Below are positions 25,155-36,252 of a DNA stretch of 64,000 nt, piece by piece. Numbering within the stretch: the first letter of the stretch is position 1; every line of letters begins with the position of its first letter. The stretch is from Medicago truncatula (taxonomy: Eukaryota; Streptophyta; Magnoliopsida; Fabales; Fabaceae): NCBI RefSeq assembly GCF_003473485.1, contig NC_053045.1, positions 50,448,494 through 50,512,493 on the forward strand. Reading direction: 5' to 3'. The position numbers were made by a program, and so were the translations under genes. The notes below the pieces were generated by a model. It was not told where the DNA came from. It made no database searches and worked only from the letters and a program-made list of their open reading frames with translations.

Positions 25155-25763
25155 TGCTGATTCTTTGGCTATGAACCAATTTGAGTCACTTCTATGTATG
25201 TTGTCAATTACTTCAACACCTAACTCTGTATACACAAGGTCATAACAATAAATTTAGAAGGTGGCACTTTGTTTCTCACATTGTTTCTCAACAATGCAGG
25301 TGTCTCATTGTATTTGGTCCCTTTTTCTTGTACAAGGTGTTGCAAAAATAAGGTGTTGCAAAAATCAGATGAAGGGGCAAATTATGATAAGATGTATTTG
25401 AATTTCGTTGATGAGAAATGGATAAATAAGATAGATTTAGTTGTGCTTTTAATTGGTCATTGGTTTTTGAAACCTTTGGCTTACTACGAGGGTGATTTAG
25501 TTTTAGGCAATGCTGATCTTCGTGAAAATGAATTACAGCTTCATCATGCATTGAGAAAGGCTTTAAGGATCACCCTTAAAAGTATAATTGACAAGAGAGA
25601 TAAAAAAGAAAATGATATCAATGTAGTTATGAAACATTTCCACCACGTCATTTTTAAGGTGATTGGGATAATAGTGGTGTTTGTCCAAAGATTAAGCTTT
25701 ACAAACAAGGAGAAAGATCTTGAAGTTATGCATGTGGATATTTGCTCGTTCATTACAAGATAA
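25155..25763 (+). pseudogene. Trichome-birefringence-like (TBL, PC-esterase/DUF231) pseudogene
   Basis: TBL proteins are Golgi polysaccharide O-acetyltransferases. Pieces of the domain appear in order on the plus strand. VADSLAMNQFESLLCML (from about 25163) stands for the catalytic GDS block, with the Gly now Ala. Then come KFRRWHFVSH (about 25250), VSLYLVPF for the usual WSPFLV, LNFVDEKWINKID, and GHWFLKPLAYYEGD with LHHALRKALR. In another frame follows GDWDNSGVCPKIKLY (about 25660). Stops (TAA, TAA, TAG near 25237-25255) and at least two frame changes break it. The N-terminal half and the C-terminal DxxH block were not found. A 164-codon open frame at 25269-25763 covers only the middle and ends out of frame. 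Confidence 0.75.
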
Positions 25764-25898
25764 GTTAGATAACAGATGTCCATTACAAACAAAAATAGAT
25801 ATAGAAATTTAGCTATTAAATATTGAGTATTTGTTATAACTATAGAATATAATAAATCCGCAATCAAATAAAAAATATATAGAAAATAATACTTTTTT

Positions 25899-26196
25899 GG
25901 CTTAATAGCAATTTTAGCTCCCTAATTTTTTTAAAGTTGCAATTTTGGCCCCTTAAAAAAAAAACTACAAAACCGCCCCATTAGTTTTGCAACTGTAGTA
26001 GTTTTGGCCCCCCAATGTCAATTTTTGGTTAAAAAATAACACGTGGCACCTCACTTAGGGTGTCACGTCAGTGTAGACTGAGTCAAAATCAAAACTGCCA
26101 CATATGCAAAACTTATGGGACGGTTTTGTAGTTTTTTTTATGGGGCAAAAATCGCAACTTTAAGAAAGTTAGGGGGTTAAAACTGCTATTAAAGCC
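25899..26196. mobile_element. Mutator-type MITE (298 bp)
   Basis: The left end is GGCTTAATAGCAATTTTAGC and the right end inverted is GGCTTTAATAGCAGTTTTAA. Flanks TACTTTTTT and TATTTTTTT are a 9-bp TSD with one mismatch. The arms contain TTGGCCCC blocks. ACGTGGCACCTC..GTGTCACGTCA in the middle is unusually GC-rich. Confidence 0.65.
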
Positions 26197-26596
26197 TATT
26201 TTTTTTTATTAAATATAAGTAATGTAGAATAAAATATATAAATATTTAGAAGGGAGCAAATTTTTTGACAATAATATACATTGACAATCTTGGTACCTTA
26301 CGTTTGTAAAAAGTGTCTTATCCTTCAAATATGTGTGCAAAAAGAAGAAAGGAAAATAATAAGAAAATACAAAAGAATAGATGAGGGAAAAAGAGAGATC
26401 AAATAAATAATTGATAGCTGATGCTTCTGTTGTAATTTCAAAGTGGTAACAGATGCAGTTTATAATTTGTCCATAAAATAATATAACATTATAAATTTTT
26501 ATGCGATTATTTTAAAAAAAATGCTATTTGAAATATAATAAATAAATAACATATAAATATAATAGATGTTAAAATTTGCAAACACTTTGTATTTCT

Positions 26597-26722
26597 TTTC
26601 TCTTTTTGTTTGTGGACAGGTGGTAAATACCACATGAAACTCACATATACAAAGGGGAGACCCCGAGATCGAATCTCAAACACAAATATTTGAGGTTTGT
26701 GAGTTGAGTTAAGACTTATAGA
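26597..26722 (-). mobile_element. SINE (126 bp) with perfect 20-bp target-site duplication
   Basis: TGCAAACACTTTGTATTTCT occurs exactly at 26577-26596 and 26723-26742. Read on the minus strand, the enclosed sequence has a tRNA box-B-like GAGATTCGATCTCGG and ends in an A-rich tail. Long TSD, tail and box B together indicate L1-mobilised SINE insertion. A relative is at about 50195-50275. Confidence 0.75.
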
Positions 26723-27098
26723 TGCAAACACTTTGTATTTCTAATACATATATAATATTCACACATGAGATGCATGAATCAAAGAATCATAATAATTAAT
26801 ACATGATGAATGAGAAATATATGTATTATTTTATTTGTTAGATATATTTGTAATTCATGCATGGAATTTGTATTGTTGTTTGTGATTGAAGTGCATGCTT
26901 CAAAGACTCATGTTTAATACATGAGTATTAGATAAAATTAATTATGTGTGATTTATCTAATATACAAAACTGATTTAATTTAAAACTAATGACATTTTTT
27001 AACGTTTCTTTAATTAATAAAGTATACATCCATTAACATGATATGTTTCTAAAGTGCTTCTAATTTTTTATTTAAGTAAGTTGCAATGGCTATTGACT

Positions 27099-27560
27099 AG
27101 TTTTTTTTTTTTTTTTGAAGAGGCAAAAATGAATTATATTACTACATCAAAAGGCCTTCCTAGCACAAGGTGTGTCAAGGAAGAAACACCAAAGTCAATA
27201 CAAAGTAAAATCAATATTTACAAGGCAACAACCTGAGCCACAAACCAACCCAGAATTTAGCCTATGCTTAGTAATGTGAACGGATTAAGCCACCAACCAT
27301 GATAATTGGAAGGAAGAGTAGAAAATTTCACCTTCAACCACTTGTAGGTTAACAACTTAATCATGTCCGCCACCTACATAATTGAGCTATCTTGTACATT
27401 AAAAATTATGCTGTTTCTTTCTTTCCAAATTTTTCACACTGTTGGCATACCAAATAACTTGTAAAATTGAACGCCTCGACTTAATAGCACCTCCAAAGAA
27501 GCTGAATTGATTAAAATACCCTGTTAAATCGAAAGGCAATGCCGGGACAACACCAAGTTT
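27099..27560 (-). mobile_element. 5'-truncated LINE, 3' end with poly(A)
   Basis: The T tract at about 27100-27116 is the poly(A) tail of a minus-strand element. Just upstream on that strand the translation gives DMVKLLTYKWLKVKFSTLP and YHGWWLNPFTLLSIG, the usual C-terminal block of plant LINE ORF2 (WKERNxRxFxN... YxGWWxxPFxLLGIG). Stops are present. It ends close to the start of the duplicated unit at about 27566. Confidence 0.7.
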
Positions 27561-28539
27561 ATTATCATGATTTAAATACTTGACAATTTAAACCGTTAGG
27601 TTATTTTAAATTATTTCAAGCTAGGGTTTTCTAAAAGTTTGTTTGTTTGCGTGACAAAGTAAAAAGTGATGAAACTTTTCAGTTGGGCAGGTTGTGCTGG
27701 GATTAAGTTTTGTTCACTAATCCTCTAATGTATTTTCTTGATTGATTATATACTCATTACATTTTAATATATCTTCATCTATTGATCTCTGTACATCTTA
27801 ATGTCTCACATATAATGGGAGATTTATTCTATCATCCAACTTTCAACGTGTCGCTCAAATAATGTGACGATGGTGTTTGAACTATTATATCATCATTAAT
27901 TAAGATGTTTCTTTAAATTTTTTTAAATTAAATATATATCAAAATATATACCCAATTCTCCAAACCCCTCCAAAAAATCCCTCCCAAAAAGGACATAAAT
28001 AAGACATTAGATATAGAAGTTCTCTCATTTATATATTACTCAATACTCACCTTTTCACCCAACTTCAGATTTCTAACTTACACTAACTATTAGCAACAAG
28101 TGGATGAAAGTAGGCGTGGAGGGAAAGGAGGTTCTAACAATGGTGGAAACATAAAAAAAACAACAAGAACATCATCAAGAACCTTCAAGACCGCGAGTTA
28201 TCTTCTAAACCTCATCGTGCTTTTGTTGCTGTTACTGCCCCACATAGATGTTGAATGCGGATGACTGAAGGATCACAACCTGCAAAACAAGAAAATGAAA
28301 CGTAAAACTTGAGGCGTGACTATGTTAAGGAATTATCTGCAGAATTGCGCAACTCCCCCAAAATACAACAAGATCTTTTCGGCGGTAAGCGTACCGAGGC
28401 TATCAACATACTATTTATTGCTGATTGAAGAAAAAAATGTATAATAATTAGGGGCATGTATGTAAAGAAATAATTAATGTAGTTGAAAATAGCAAATGAG
28501 TCTTATAAAAAGGGACAATTTTTTTTTCCTCAAAAGGGT

Positions 28540-28562
28540 CTTATAACTAGGGACGGAGGTAG
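28540..28562. mobile_element. Lone Stowaway right end
   Basis: CTAGGGACGGAGGTAGTA lies inside the unique insertion of duplication unit 1. The matching left end is not clear, so this is a remnant. Confidence 0.4.
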
Positions 28563-29003
28563 TATTTATAATATGGATTTTCTATCATGTGCAATATTGC
28601 ACAACTTAAGCAATTAATGCAGTTCCTTTTCTCTGTCATATTAACATCTTTTGCCCATTTCTCTGCCATATTAATTAGCCTTAAAGAATTTTCACCATCA
28701 TCATCGCATCACAATTACAGTACAACACAAATCTATCAGGAGAATTGTTGTTGACAAATATGCATTGGCTGAGAAACACAAGTAATTTAGCCAAATGCCC
28801 ATCGGCAGTTAACTGCCGAATTATGGAACTGGCTATGGTTAACTACCGAGGAAAACTTCGGCAGTTAACTGCCGAAGAAACCTCAAACCTGTTTTTTTTT
28901 TTTTTTTTGACAAAAACCATAAATTGTCATTAATAATATTGATTGATTTTGAATGTTTCAATCATTATTTTGTACGTTTCAAACAATTACATGATTATAC
29001 TTA

Positions 29004-29006
<3 letters not shown>

Positions 29007-29068
<62 letters not shown>
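29007..29068. repeat. (AT)31 microsatellite
   Basis: An uninterrupted 62-bp AT run in the DNA that replaced the middle of WD40-like copy 1. Confidence 0.95.
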
Positions 29069-29070
<2 letters not shown>

Positions 29071-30599
29071 TAATAAGAATATCATTTAAATCTTGACCAA
29101 AAAAATAAACAGCAAATTAAGCATTTGAATATTGTTTTGCAAATTACTTAAATTTGTGCACAATTATTTTAAAGATTTTTTTTATTATTATTTTTATGGG
29201 AATCTCAGTTCTTGGAAATACAGATCAACAAGTATTGAATACACAAGGAGGGCCAAGCCGGATGCCGGTTTTGATCTTTTTCAGTCAGATTCTTTTGTTG
29301 TAAAATTTGATGATGTTAATGTCAAGGTCTTAACCTACTCTGCGCAAGATAGTATGTTCAAGGTTTTTGACCTTAAAAACTACACTTTTCTATACTCGTT
29401 TTCATTTAGCAATGTTCAACGGATCAACATCAGTTCTGGCATCATGTTATTCATCTTCCAAAGAAGAAGTGATCATATTCCAATCAAGATTATATCCATT
29501 GAGGATGGCTTAGTTCTCAAAGAATTCAGTTATCTACATTGGAATAAGGAGGTAGACTTCATAGTGCAATGCAATGAAAAGCTTTTAGTCAAGCAGGACA
29601 ATGTCAACCTTCAGATTCTTGACTTACAAAGTTCTAAGCTGACGCCGGTAGTAAGCAGAACTGAGTTCATGAAACCAACTATATTTATCCTTCTTTACAA
29701 GAAAGAGTTATTCCTTACTCTCATAAACCGAACAATTTCTGTATGGAACTTTCGTGGAGAACTGGTTACATCATTGGAGGATCACTTGTTACGACATCCA
29801 CTATGGCATGCACACTTCAACTTAAACCACAATTACATAACAAGTGATCAGAACCTGATCATTTCTTACTGCAGGGATGACTCTGAAGATCAATCGAAGG
29901 AAACCAATGCGGTAGGTTCCATCAATGTGAGCAGCATCTTGTCGGGGAAATGTGTGGCGAAAATTAATGCTGCAAAAGCTTTGGAGTGCATTGATTCATC
30001 TCAAATAATGTCAGTTCCAGTCCCAGAGGCTTTGGAGGGTATAACCACCCTCTATTATGAATTTATGATGAAGACCGGAACGCGATTTATACGGGTAACA
30101 GACATGGTCTTGTTCATGTCTGGTCCAACTCCAACCAACTGATGATAAAAAAGGAATAGGTTTTATTGTTTCTTCTCAGGCTTCATTGTAAGCATTATTT
30201 GTCATGTGATTGTTTCCTACCATCCTTTAGTTGTTTAACCAGTTATATAATGAACTTGTTTAGGGAAAACTTTTATGCATGCTTTTCTTTCACTCTTAGT
30301 TCTTAGAGGTTTGATCTTTGTAGATAGTTGGTTTATAGTGCACTTCCTAAGTATTTTGGGCCATATGAGACATCTTATTTGTAGGAGTACTTTTTTCATC
30401 CTGAAATTCTGAGGGGTTAATATGGGATATGGTGACAGAAGGTTCAAACATTTGTTCAGAAATTGGAGAGTAAGTTACTCAATTTATTATGCAAAATATA
30501 ATATATAACTCAAATCTGCAAGAGTTTTAATTTTATTCTAAAATAAAATAACCATAAAGAATGTCAGTTGATAACAAAACAGAGAAGGGAAAATAGCAA

Positions 30600-31340
30600 G
30601 TAACAACAAATTCACACTTCAATAGTTTTTTGATTTAGAGCAATGTATCTCCATTAGTCCCACTAAGTTTGCATGGTCTAATCCTCTACATACAATTTCC
30701 ATCTTTCATTCTTCATGTTCATGCCTTGTAGCTCCACGATTTCCGACGATGAATCATACACAGTGAGATGCCTCATTATTATGATCATACACAGTGAGAA
30801 GTTCTGATCATTTAGATTGTAATTTGAATGAATCAGCTACAATAAAAGCAGATACCTCATTTGCAATGAAAACTAAGGTGAAATCATTTTCAGAGACATT
30901 CATAAATGTCATTATTCTTTCTCTACTCTAGTTCTGATTCGTGTCCACCATAGAGTCTCTGTGACTTCAAATTCATCGACTTAAATAGGTACATCGAAAA
31001 ACGACTGTTCTTAGTTCAAATAACGCGTAGATGGTGAAGAAGGTGAAGAAGAACGTGATTTTTTCGTTATGGTGAGCACCAGAGAAAATGCCTTATCCGA
31101 TGTATTGGCAACAAATATTGGAGGTTATTCAAGTGGTGATATTCTTGTGCTCGAATTTGATCTATTTCAGAAGTTGTGGAAAATTGAGGGAATGATTTTA
31201 TAAAGTTAATTTACTACTATTATAAAAGTGGGAGAGATTCATTGATTGTTTGAGTTGGAAGGTTTATTGTGGGAGTCTTTAGAGGCAAGAAATGGAGATG
31301 GTGGGTGCACTTAGATAAAAAGTTCAAAACATTGACTTGA
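30600..31340 (-). pseudogene. PLP-dependent (MoCo-sulfurase-like) gene, deleted copy 1
   Basis: Remnant of a duplicate of 36253-38118. Segments match in order with gaps: 30600-30653 to about 36245-36293, 30654-30755 to 36770-36872, and 30768-31330 to 37429-38140. The first two missing stretches are about 475 and 555 bp, which removes the pyridoxal-lysine block. Further small indels break the N-terminal part. Some junctions fall in short shared sequences (ATT; ATGATCATACAC near 30765). Confidence 0.85.
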
Positions 31341-32018
31341 AATTTTATTGGAAATGTAAACGCCTAATTAAATATATGTCATACATATATGGTGCATAAA
31401 TGGGATAAACCTTGCACCATGTACTATCTTGTTTTTATCACTGAATTAATAAATTTTATCAACAATCAAATGTGATATGATGCGACTTATTAATCAAGTA
31501 ATAAAAAACAAATTTGCGTGGGATGTAATATTAATTTACTTGTGCGCATTAAACAAAATTTTAAAAAATATCCTTCAACTTGCAAGTCAATTTTATATAT
31601 TTGAGTTAAACTCAACACAAACTTTAGAAAACTACAAGAGTATATTTATAATTGGTTACACCACTTACTACTCGATCACTCGATTCATGATTCCGTCGTT
31701 AGTCTTTTTGCGATTTGTGAGGAAGTTACTACTAAATAAAAGAATTAAATTCACAAAGTTTGTCAATGTGTATTACCTTAATTGCAAGCAATCCAAAGCC
31801 GATGAGACTCGCTTTAGTTTGAAAATTAGATAATTTTTATGAATGCATTCAGTGTTTCACTATAGTAATAGCACATAACATAATATCATTTCATTTCATA
31901 AGTATCAATGTTCCAACTTTCTTTGACACATACATAAGTAGCCATGGCCTAAATGATTTTGATTGCATCTCCAACACTATTTGACATTAGAGATCCTCCT
32001 GTAGTCCTGTTGTAGTAT

Positions 32019-33478
32019 TGATGTAGTCATAAAACTATTTATACGTGAGTATATATAGGATCGTTTCCGCAGGGAGTTGCGTATTTCGTAAGCATTTTCA
32101 CAATATTTGTCACATTAACTGTTTGGGTATAAATTGTTTGTTTGTGTAAAACTATTTTCCTATTCGACATAAAAGTAAAACGAGAAGAGATAGGGCTATT
32201 TCGCTTGCGATCAAAGACATCAACCAAGCGTAACAGCTGCAATCTCTCGATCGATTAACGGATTCAAGCCTTTTAAACGATATTATCACAATCACTCGAC
32301 AATATCATTCGTGTCCAAATGATATCGTTATTTCTAAGGGATTGTTTAAACATCGATTTCCCAAACATTTAAACGATCACAAAGTCGATTGGATAGTTTA
32401 ATCGACGATTTCCCAACCAATTAAATTACCCAAAAGCATTAAGTCCTAGATTAAAAGTGATTATCAAATATTAACATCCATGTCTAGAGTGATAACTTAA
32501 GATAGATTGTTATTCTAGTTCTAGATTCAAAAAGTATGTGTCCATATCATTTTGAATCTTAATAAAACAATAAAAGCAAGAATAACAACAATATTGAATA
32601 AATAGCTAGAACCCATATATTAAATGATCAAAAGATTACATAATAGCTTGTTTGAATACCTCAAAACCACAAGAGTAGATGTAGCTACATATGTCTATGA
32701 TAGCTTTGCAAATGATGAAGAAAAGATGAAGATTCCATGACAAGATCCATGACGTCTCAACAAATCTAGGCTTGAATCTACTCCTAACCACCTTGCTTTG
32801 TGTTTCTCTCTCTAGAAATGCCCTAACCTCTCTCTAAAATGCAGAAAATATGAATAAAAATGTAATAGAAATCTAGAGAGAGAAGGAAAAACTATTTATA
32901 TGGGCTGTGTTCGTGCTCGTTCGCTTAAGTGAAGCAACGTTCGCTTAAGCGAACAACCAAGGAATCTTCCATTGCCCATTGAGGAGTTGCCACGTGGTCC
33001 TTATCTTCTTAAGTTTGATGAACTTCGCTCAAGCAAACAGTAAGCGAATAATTCTGGAGCTCTCTGGAACTTGTTCGCTTAAGCGAACAGGAGGTCGCTT
33101 AAGCGAACTCAACTTTTCTTCATGAGCGAACTTGTGAGCGAACAATTCTGGTGCTCTCTGGAACTGGTTCGCTTAAGCGAACAATAGGTCGCTTAAGCGA
33201 ACTGAGAGTGTGCTTGTAAGCGAACAAACTGGTTGCTCTCTGGAACTTGTTCGCTTAAGCGAACAGGGGTTCGCTTAAGCAAACTGACCTTGGCTCATGA
33301 GCTTCCTTCTTTTGGTCCTTACTTGTCATTTCCTGCATAAAATGGATAGAATCAGGCATGTAAAGCATAAATGGTAAAAATACACTCAAATGGTAGCTTT
33401 TCCTTAGATAACTTGCAAAACAAGTCACTAATTTGCCTAAGTTAGCACATGAAATATGTTACTTTTGAGCACTTATCA
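32019..33478 (-). mobile_element. Probable solo LTR (about 1460 bp) between the duplication units
   Basis: Read on the minus strand it starts TGATAAGTGCTCAAAAGTAA and ends GTTTTATGACTACATCA, so the ends are TGAT..ATCA. Flanks AGTAT (32014-32018) and AGCAT (33479-33483) are a 5-bp TSD with one mismatch. A TATAAATA box is at 32900-32893 on the minus strand. No internal domain or second LTR is next to it. The family was not identified; the LTR call is inferred from ends, size and TATA. Confidence 0.6.
32919..33284. repeat. Array of 16-bp perfect palindromes GTTCGCTTAAGCGAAC
   Basis: Perfect copies lie at 32939-32954, 33073-33088, 33167-33182 and 33249-33264. Near copies follow three of them (33094-33108, 33188-33202, 33269-33284) and one precedes them (about 32920). 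From 33059 the array is a degenerate tandem repeat with period about 94 then 82 bp, each unit starting GCTCTCTGGAACT. On the minus strand it lies immediately upstream of the LTR TATA box. Confidence 0.9.
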
Positions 33479-33483
33479 AGCAT

Positions 33484-33970
33484 CAAGCAAGAATCTGTGT
33501 TGCTGTTGAAAACCATTGAGGAAGATGTGAATTCGTGTGATTTCTTAGCATATTCCATTTGCCGTTGATTTGGTCCGGACCTGGTAAGGTGAGCTAGTCG
33601 CCTCAAACTATTGATGTTCATTTACGGTAATGGAGGTATTTCAGTCTCTTTATATCCCATTATGGTGATGGTTGTAGGTTTGGAAGTGGCAGAAGTGGAT
33701 GGTGTATTTTGAGCTTAGAGCTTGGCAAGCTTTTCCTTTCTCTTTTTCTTGTTGTTTACTCTACCTTCCATACAATTCTTTGCTAAATTTTTTCCCAAAT
33801 GTCAATATCAGGGTTAGTTTTCAAAACAAAAATGAAAAGAAAATAGAAATATACACATGTAAAAATGACTTGAAATGATTAAAAATGATTGTGATGTTTA
33901 ATTGATGAAAGTTTCAGACAACAACGTCATTTGATATGTGTGATTTGTAGTATCAAAGTATTTTAAATTG
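33484..33970. other. Spacer between solo LTR and duplication unit 2
   Basis: Less AT-rich than its neighbours (GGTCCGGACCTGGTAAGGTG near 33571), but no open frame or family was recognised. Confidence 0.4.
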
Positions 33971-34385
33971 TTGATTTAAAATACTTGACAATTCCGTTTA
34001 GTTATTTTAAATTATTTCAAGCTAGGATTTTCTAAGAGTTTGTTTGTTTGAGTGACAAAATAAAAAGTGATGAAACTTTTCAGCTGAGAAGGTTGTGTTG
34101 GGATTAAGTTTTGTTCGCTAATCCTCTAATGTATTTTCTTGATTGATTATATACTCATTATATTTCACCTATTAATCTTTGTACATTTTGATGTTTCGCA
34201 TATAACGGAAGATGTATTCTATCGTCCAACTTTCAATGTTTTGCTCAAATAATGTGATCATGTTGTTTGAACTATTATATCATCATTAATTAAGATGTTT
34301 ATTTATTTTTTTAAAAAAATTAAATGTATATCAAAATATATACCCAATTCTCCAAAACCCTTCAAAAAAACCCTCCCAAAAAGGA

Positions 34386-34393
34386 TATAAATA
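34386..34393 (+). promoter_or_regulatory. TATA box of WD40-like copy 2
   Basis: TATAAATA lies 104 nt before the ATG. Unit 1 has the related sequence GGACATAAATAAGACATTAG at the matching place, where the TATA is weakened to CATAAATA. Confidence 0.45.
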
Positions 34394-34496
34394 AGACATT
34401 AGATATATAAGTTATCTCATTTATATACTACTTAACAATCACTTTCCACCTAATCTCATCTCATATTTCTAACTTACACCAGTTATACAAACAACA

Positions 34497-35861
34497 ATGG
34501 ATGAAAATACTCGTGGAGGGAAAGAAGGTTCTAACAATGGTGGCAACATCAAGAAAAGAAACAAGAACATCATCAAGAACCTTCAAGACCGCGAGTTATC
34601 TTGTAAACATCATCGTGCTTTTGTTACTGCTACTACTCCACATAGATTCCAAAACATGCGTTTCAGTCATGAACTTGACACTCATCATTCTAAACATAAA
34701 TCTCCTCCACATATCTTGCCCTTTTTGATGGGAAGGACCAAAATTGTTCAGATCACTGCTGCTAAAAACATTGTATTTGTTCTTGCCGAATCTGGTCTTT
34801 GTGCAGCTTTTAGTAGTGAAACAGATGAGAGGATTTGCTTTATGAATCTGCATCCTAACGACCTCATCAGGAGACTCTTCTACAACAAGAACAATGACTC
34901 ACTTATTACAGCGTCAAGCCGAAGTAGGATGCCGGAGGAATACAGATCAACACGCATTGAAGACATAAGGAGGGCCAAGCCGGATGCCGGTTTTGATCTT
35001 TTTCAGTCAGAGTCTTTTGTTGTGAAATTTGATGATGTTAATGCCAAGGTCCTAACCTACTCTGCGCAAGATAGTATATTCAAGGTTTTTGATCTTAAAA
35101 ACTACACTTTTCTATACTTGTTTTCATTTAGCAATGTTGATTGGATCAACATCAGTTCTGGCATCATGTTATTCATCTTCAAAAGAACAAGTGACCATAT
35201 TCCAGTCAAGATTATATCCATTGAGGATGGCAAAGTTCTCAAACAATTCAATTGTCTACATTAGAATAGGGAGGTAGACATGATTGTGTGCAATGAAAAG
35301 CTTCTAGTCATGCAGGACAATGTCAACCTTCAGATTCTTGACTTACCAAGTTTTAAGATTATGGCATCGGTAAGCAGAACTGAGTTCATGAACCCATCAA
35401 GATTTATCTTTCTATGCAAGAAACAGTTATTCCTTACTCTCAAAAACCAAACAAATTTTGTATGGAACTTTCATGGAGAACTGGTTACATCATTGGAGGA
35501 TCACTTGTTACGGCATCCACTATGGCATCCAGACTTCAAAAACAACAATTACATAACAAGTGATCAGAACCTGATCATTTCTTACTGCAGGGATGACTCT
35601 GAAGATCAATCGATGGTTACCAATGTGATAGGTTCCATCAATGTGAGCAACATCTTATCGGGGAAATGTGTGGCGAAAATTAATGCTACAAAAGCTTTGG
35701 AGTGCATTGATTCATCTAAAAAAATGTCAGTTACAGAGGCTTTGGAGGGTATAACCACCCTCTATTATGATGAAGACCGGAACGCGATTTATACGGGTAA
35801 CAGACATGGTCATGTTCATGTCTGGTCCAACTCCAACCAACTAATGATAAAAAAGGAATAG
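34497..35861 (+). pseudogene. WD40-like (transducin-type) protein, copy 2, one in-frame TAG
   Basis: A single reading frame of 455 codons holds one stop, TAG at 35262-35264 (codon 256). Copy 1 has TGG (Trp) there. The N-terminal part has a Lys/Arg-rich head, then ALAESG-like VFVLAESGLCAAF, RRLFYNKNNDSLITAS, KPDAGFDLFQSESF, KVLTYSAQDSIFKVFDLKNY and SIEDGKVLKQF. After the stop come NEKLLVMQDNVNLQILD, VWNFHGELVTSLEDHL, SDQNLIISYCRDD and IYTGNRHGHVHVWSN. These are WD40-like blades of a plant family of unknown role. No other lesion was seen, and the only indel against copy 1 here is 3 bp. It could be a young pseudogene, a truncated 255-residue protein, a readthrough gene, or an allele or sequencing difference. 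Confidence 0.75.
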
Positions 35862-36252
35862 GTTTTATTGTTTCTTCTCAGGCTTCATTGTAAGCATTAT
35901 TTGTCTTGTGATTGTTGCCTACCATCCTTTAGTTGTTTAACCAGTTATAGAGTGAACTTGTTTAGGGAAATTTTTTATGCATGCTTTTCTTTCACTCTTG
36001 AGTATTTTGGGTGATATGAGACATCTTACTTGTATTATTAGTAGTACTTTTTTCATCCTGAAATTCTGAGGTGATTATGTGGGATATTGTGACAGAAGTT
36101 CAAATATTTGTTCAGAAATTGGAGGGTATGTTACTCAATTATCATGCAAAATATAACATACAACTCAAATCTGCAAGAGTTTTATTTTTATCCTAAAATA
36201 AAATAACCATAAAGAATATGAGTTGATAACAAAACAGAAAGTAACAACAAAT

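Larger units (their letters stand above)
28100..30150 (+). pseudogene. WD40-like protein, broken copy 1
   Basis: Duplicate of the gene at 34497-35861. The start codon is GTG (28100-28102) where copy 2 has ATG. Homology then runs to about 28249. The next roughly 285 bp of copy 2 (about 34650-34934) are replaced by about 960 bp of unrelated DNA. Homology resumes at about 29212 (ATACAGATCAAC) and continues to the 3' end. An extra 8 bp at 30061-30068 shifts the frame, so the usual C-terminus (YDEDRNAIYTGNRHGHVHVW) is lost. The 336-codon open frame 29132-30142 therefore joins about 28 codons from inserted DNA to the WD40-like middle and a shifted tail. Where copy 2 has a TAG, this copy keeps TGG (Trp), which shows the ancestral codon. 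Confidence 0.85.
27566..31920. repeat. Tandem segmental duplication, unit 1 (both genes broken)
   Basis: Collinear with 33972-38715. It contains the WD40-like copy, its 3' flank, the PLP-gene copy on the minus strand and about 300 bp beyond it (31580-31920 matches 38380-38715). Outer matches start at AATACTTGACAATT. Unit 1 has gained about 0.96 kb at 28250-29212 and lost several internal pieces. Confidence 0.9.
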
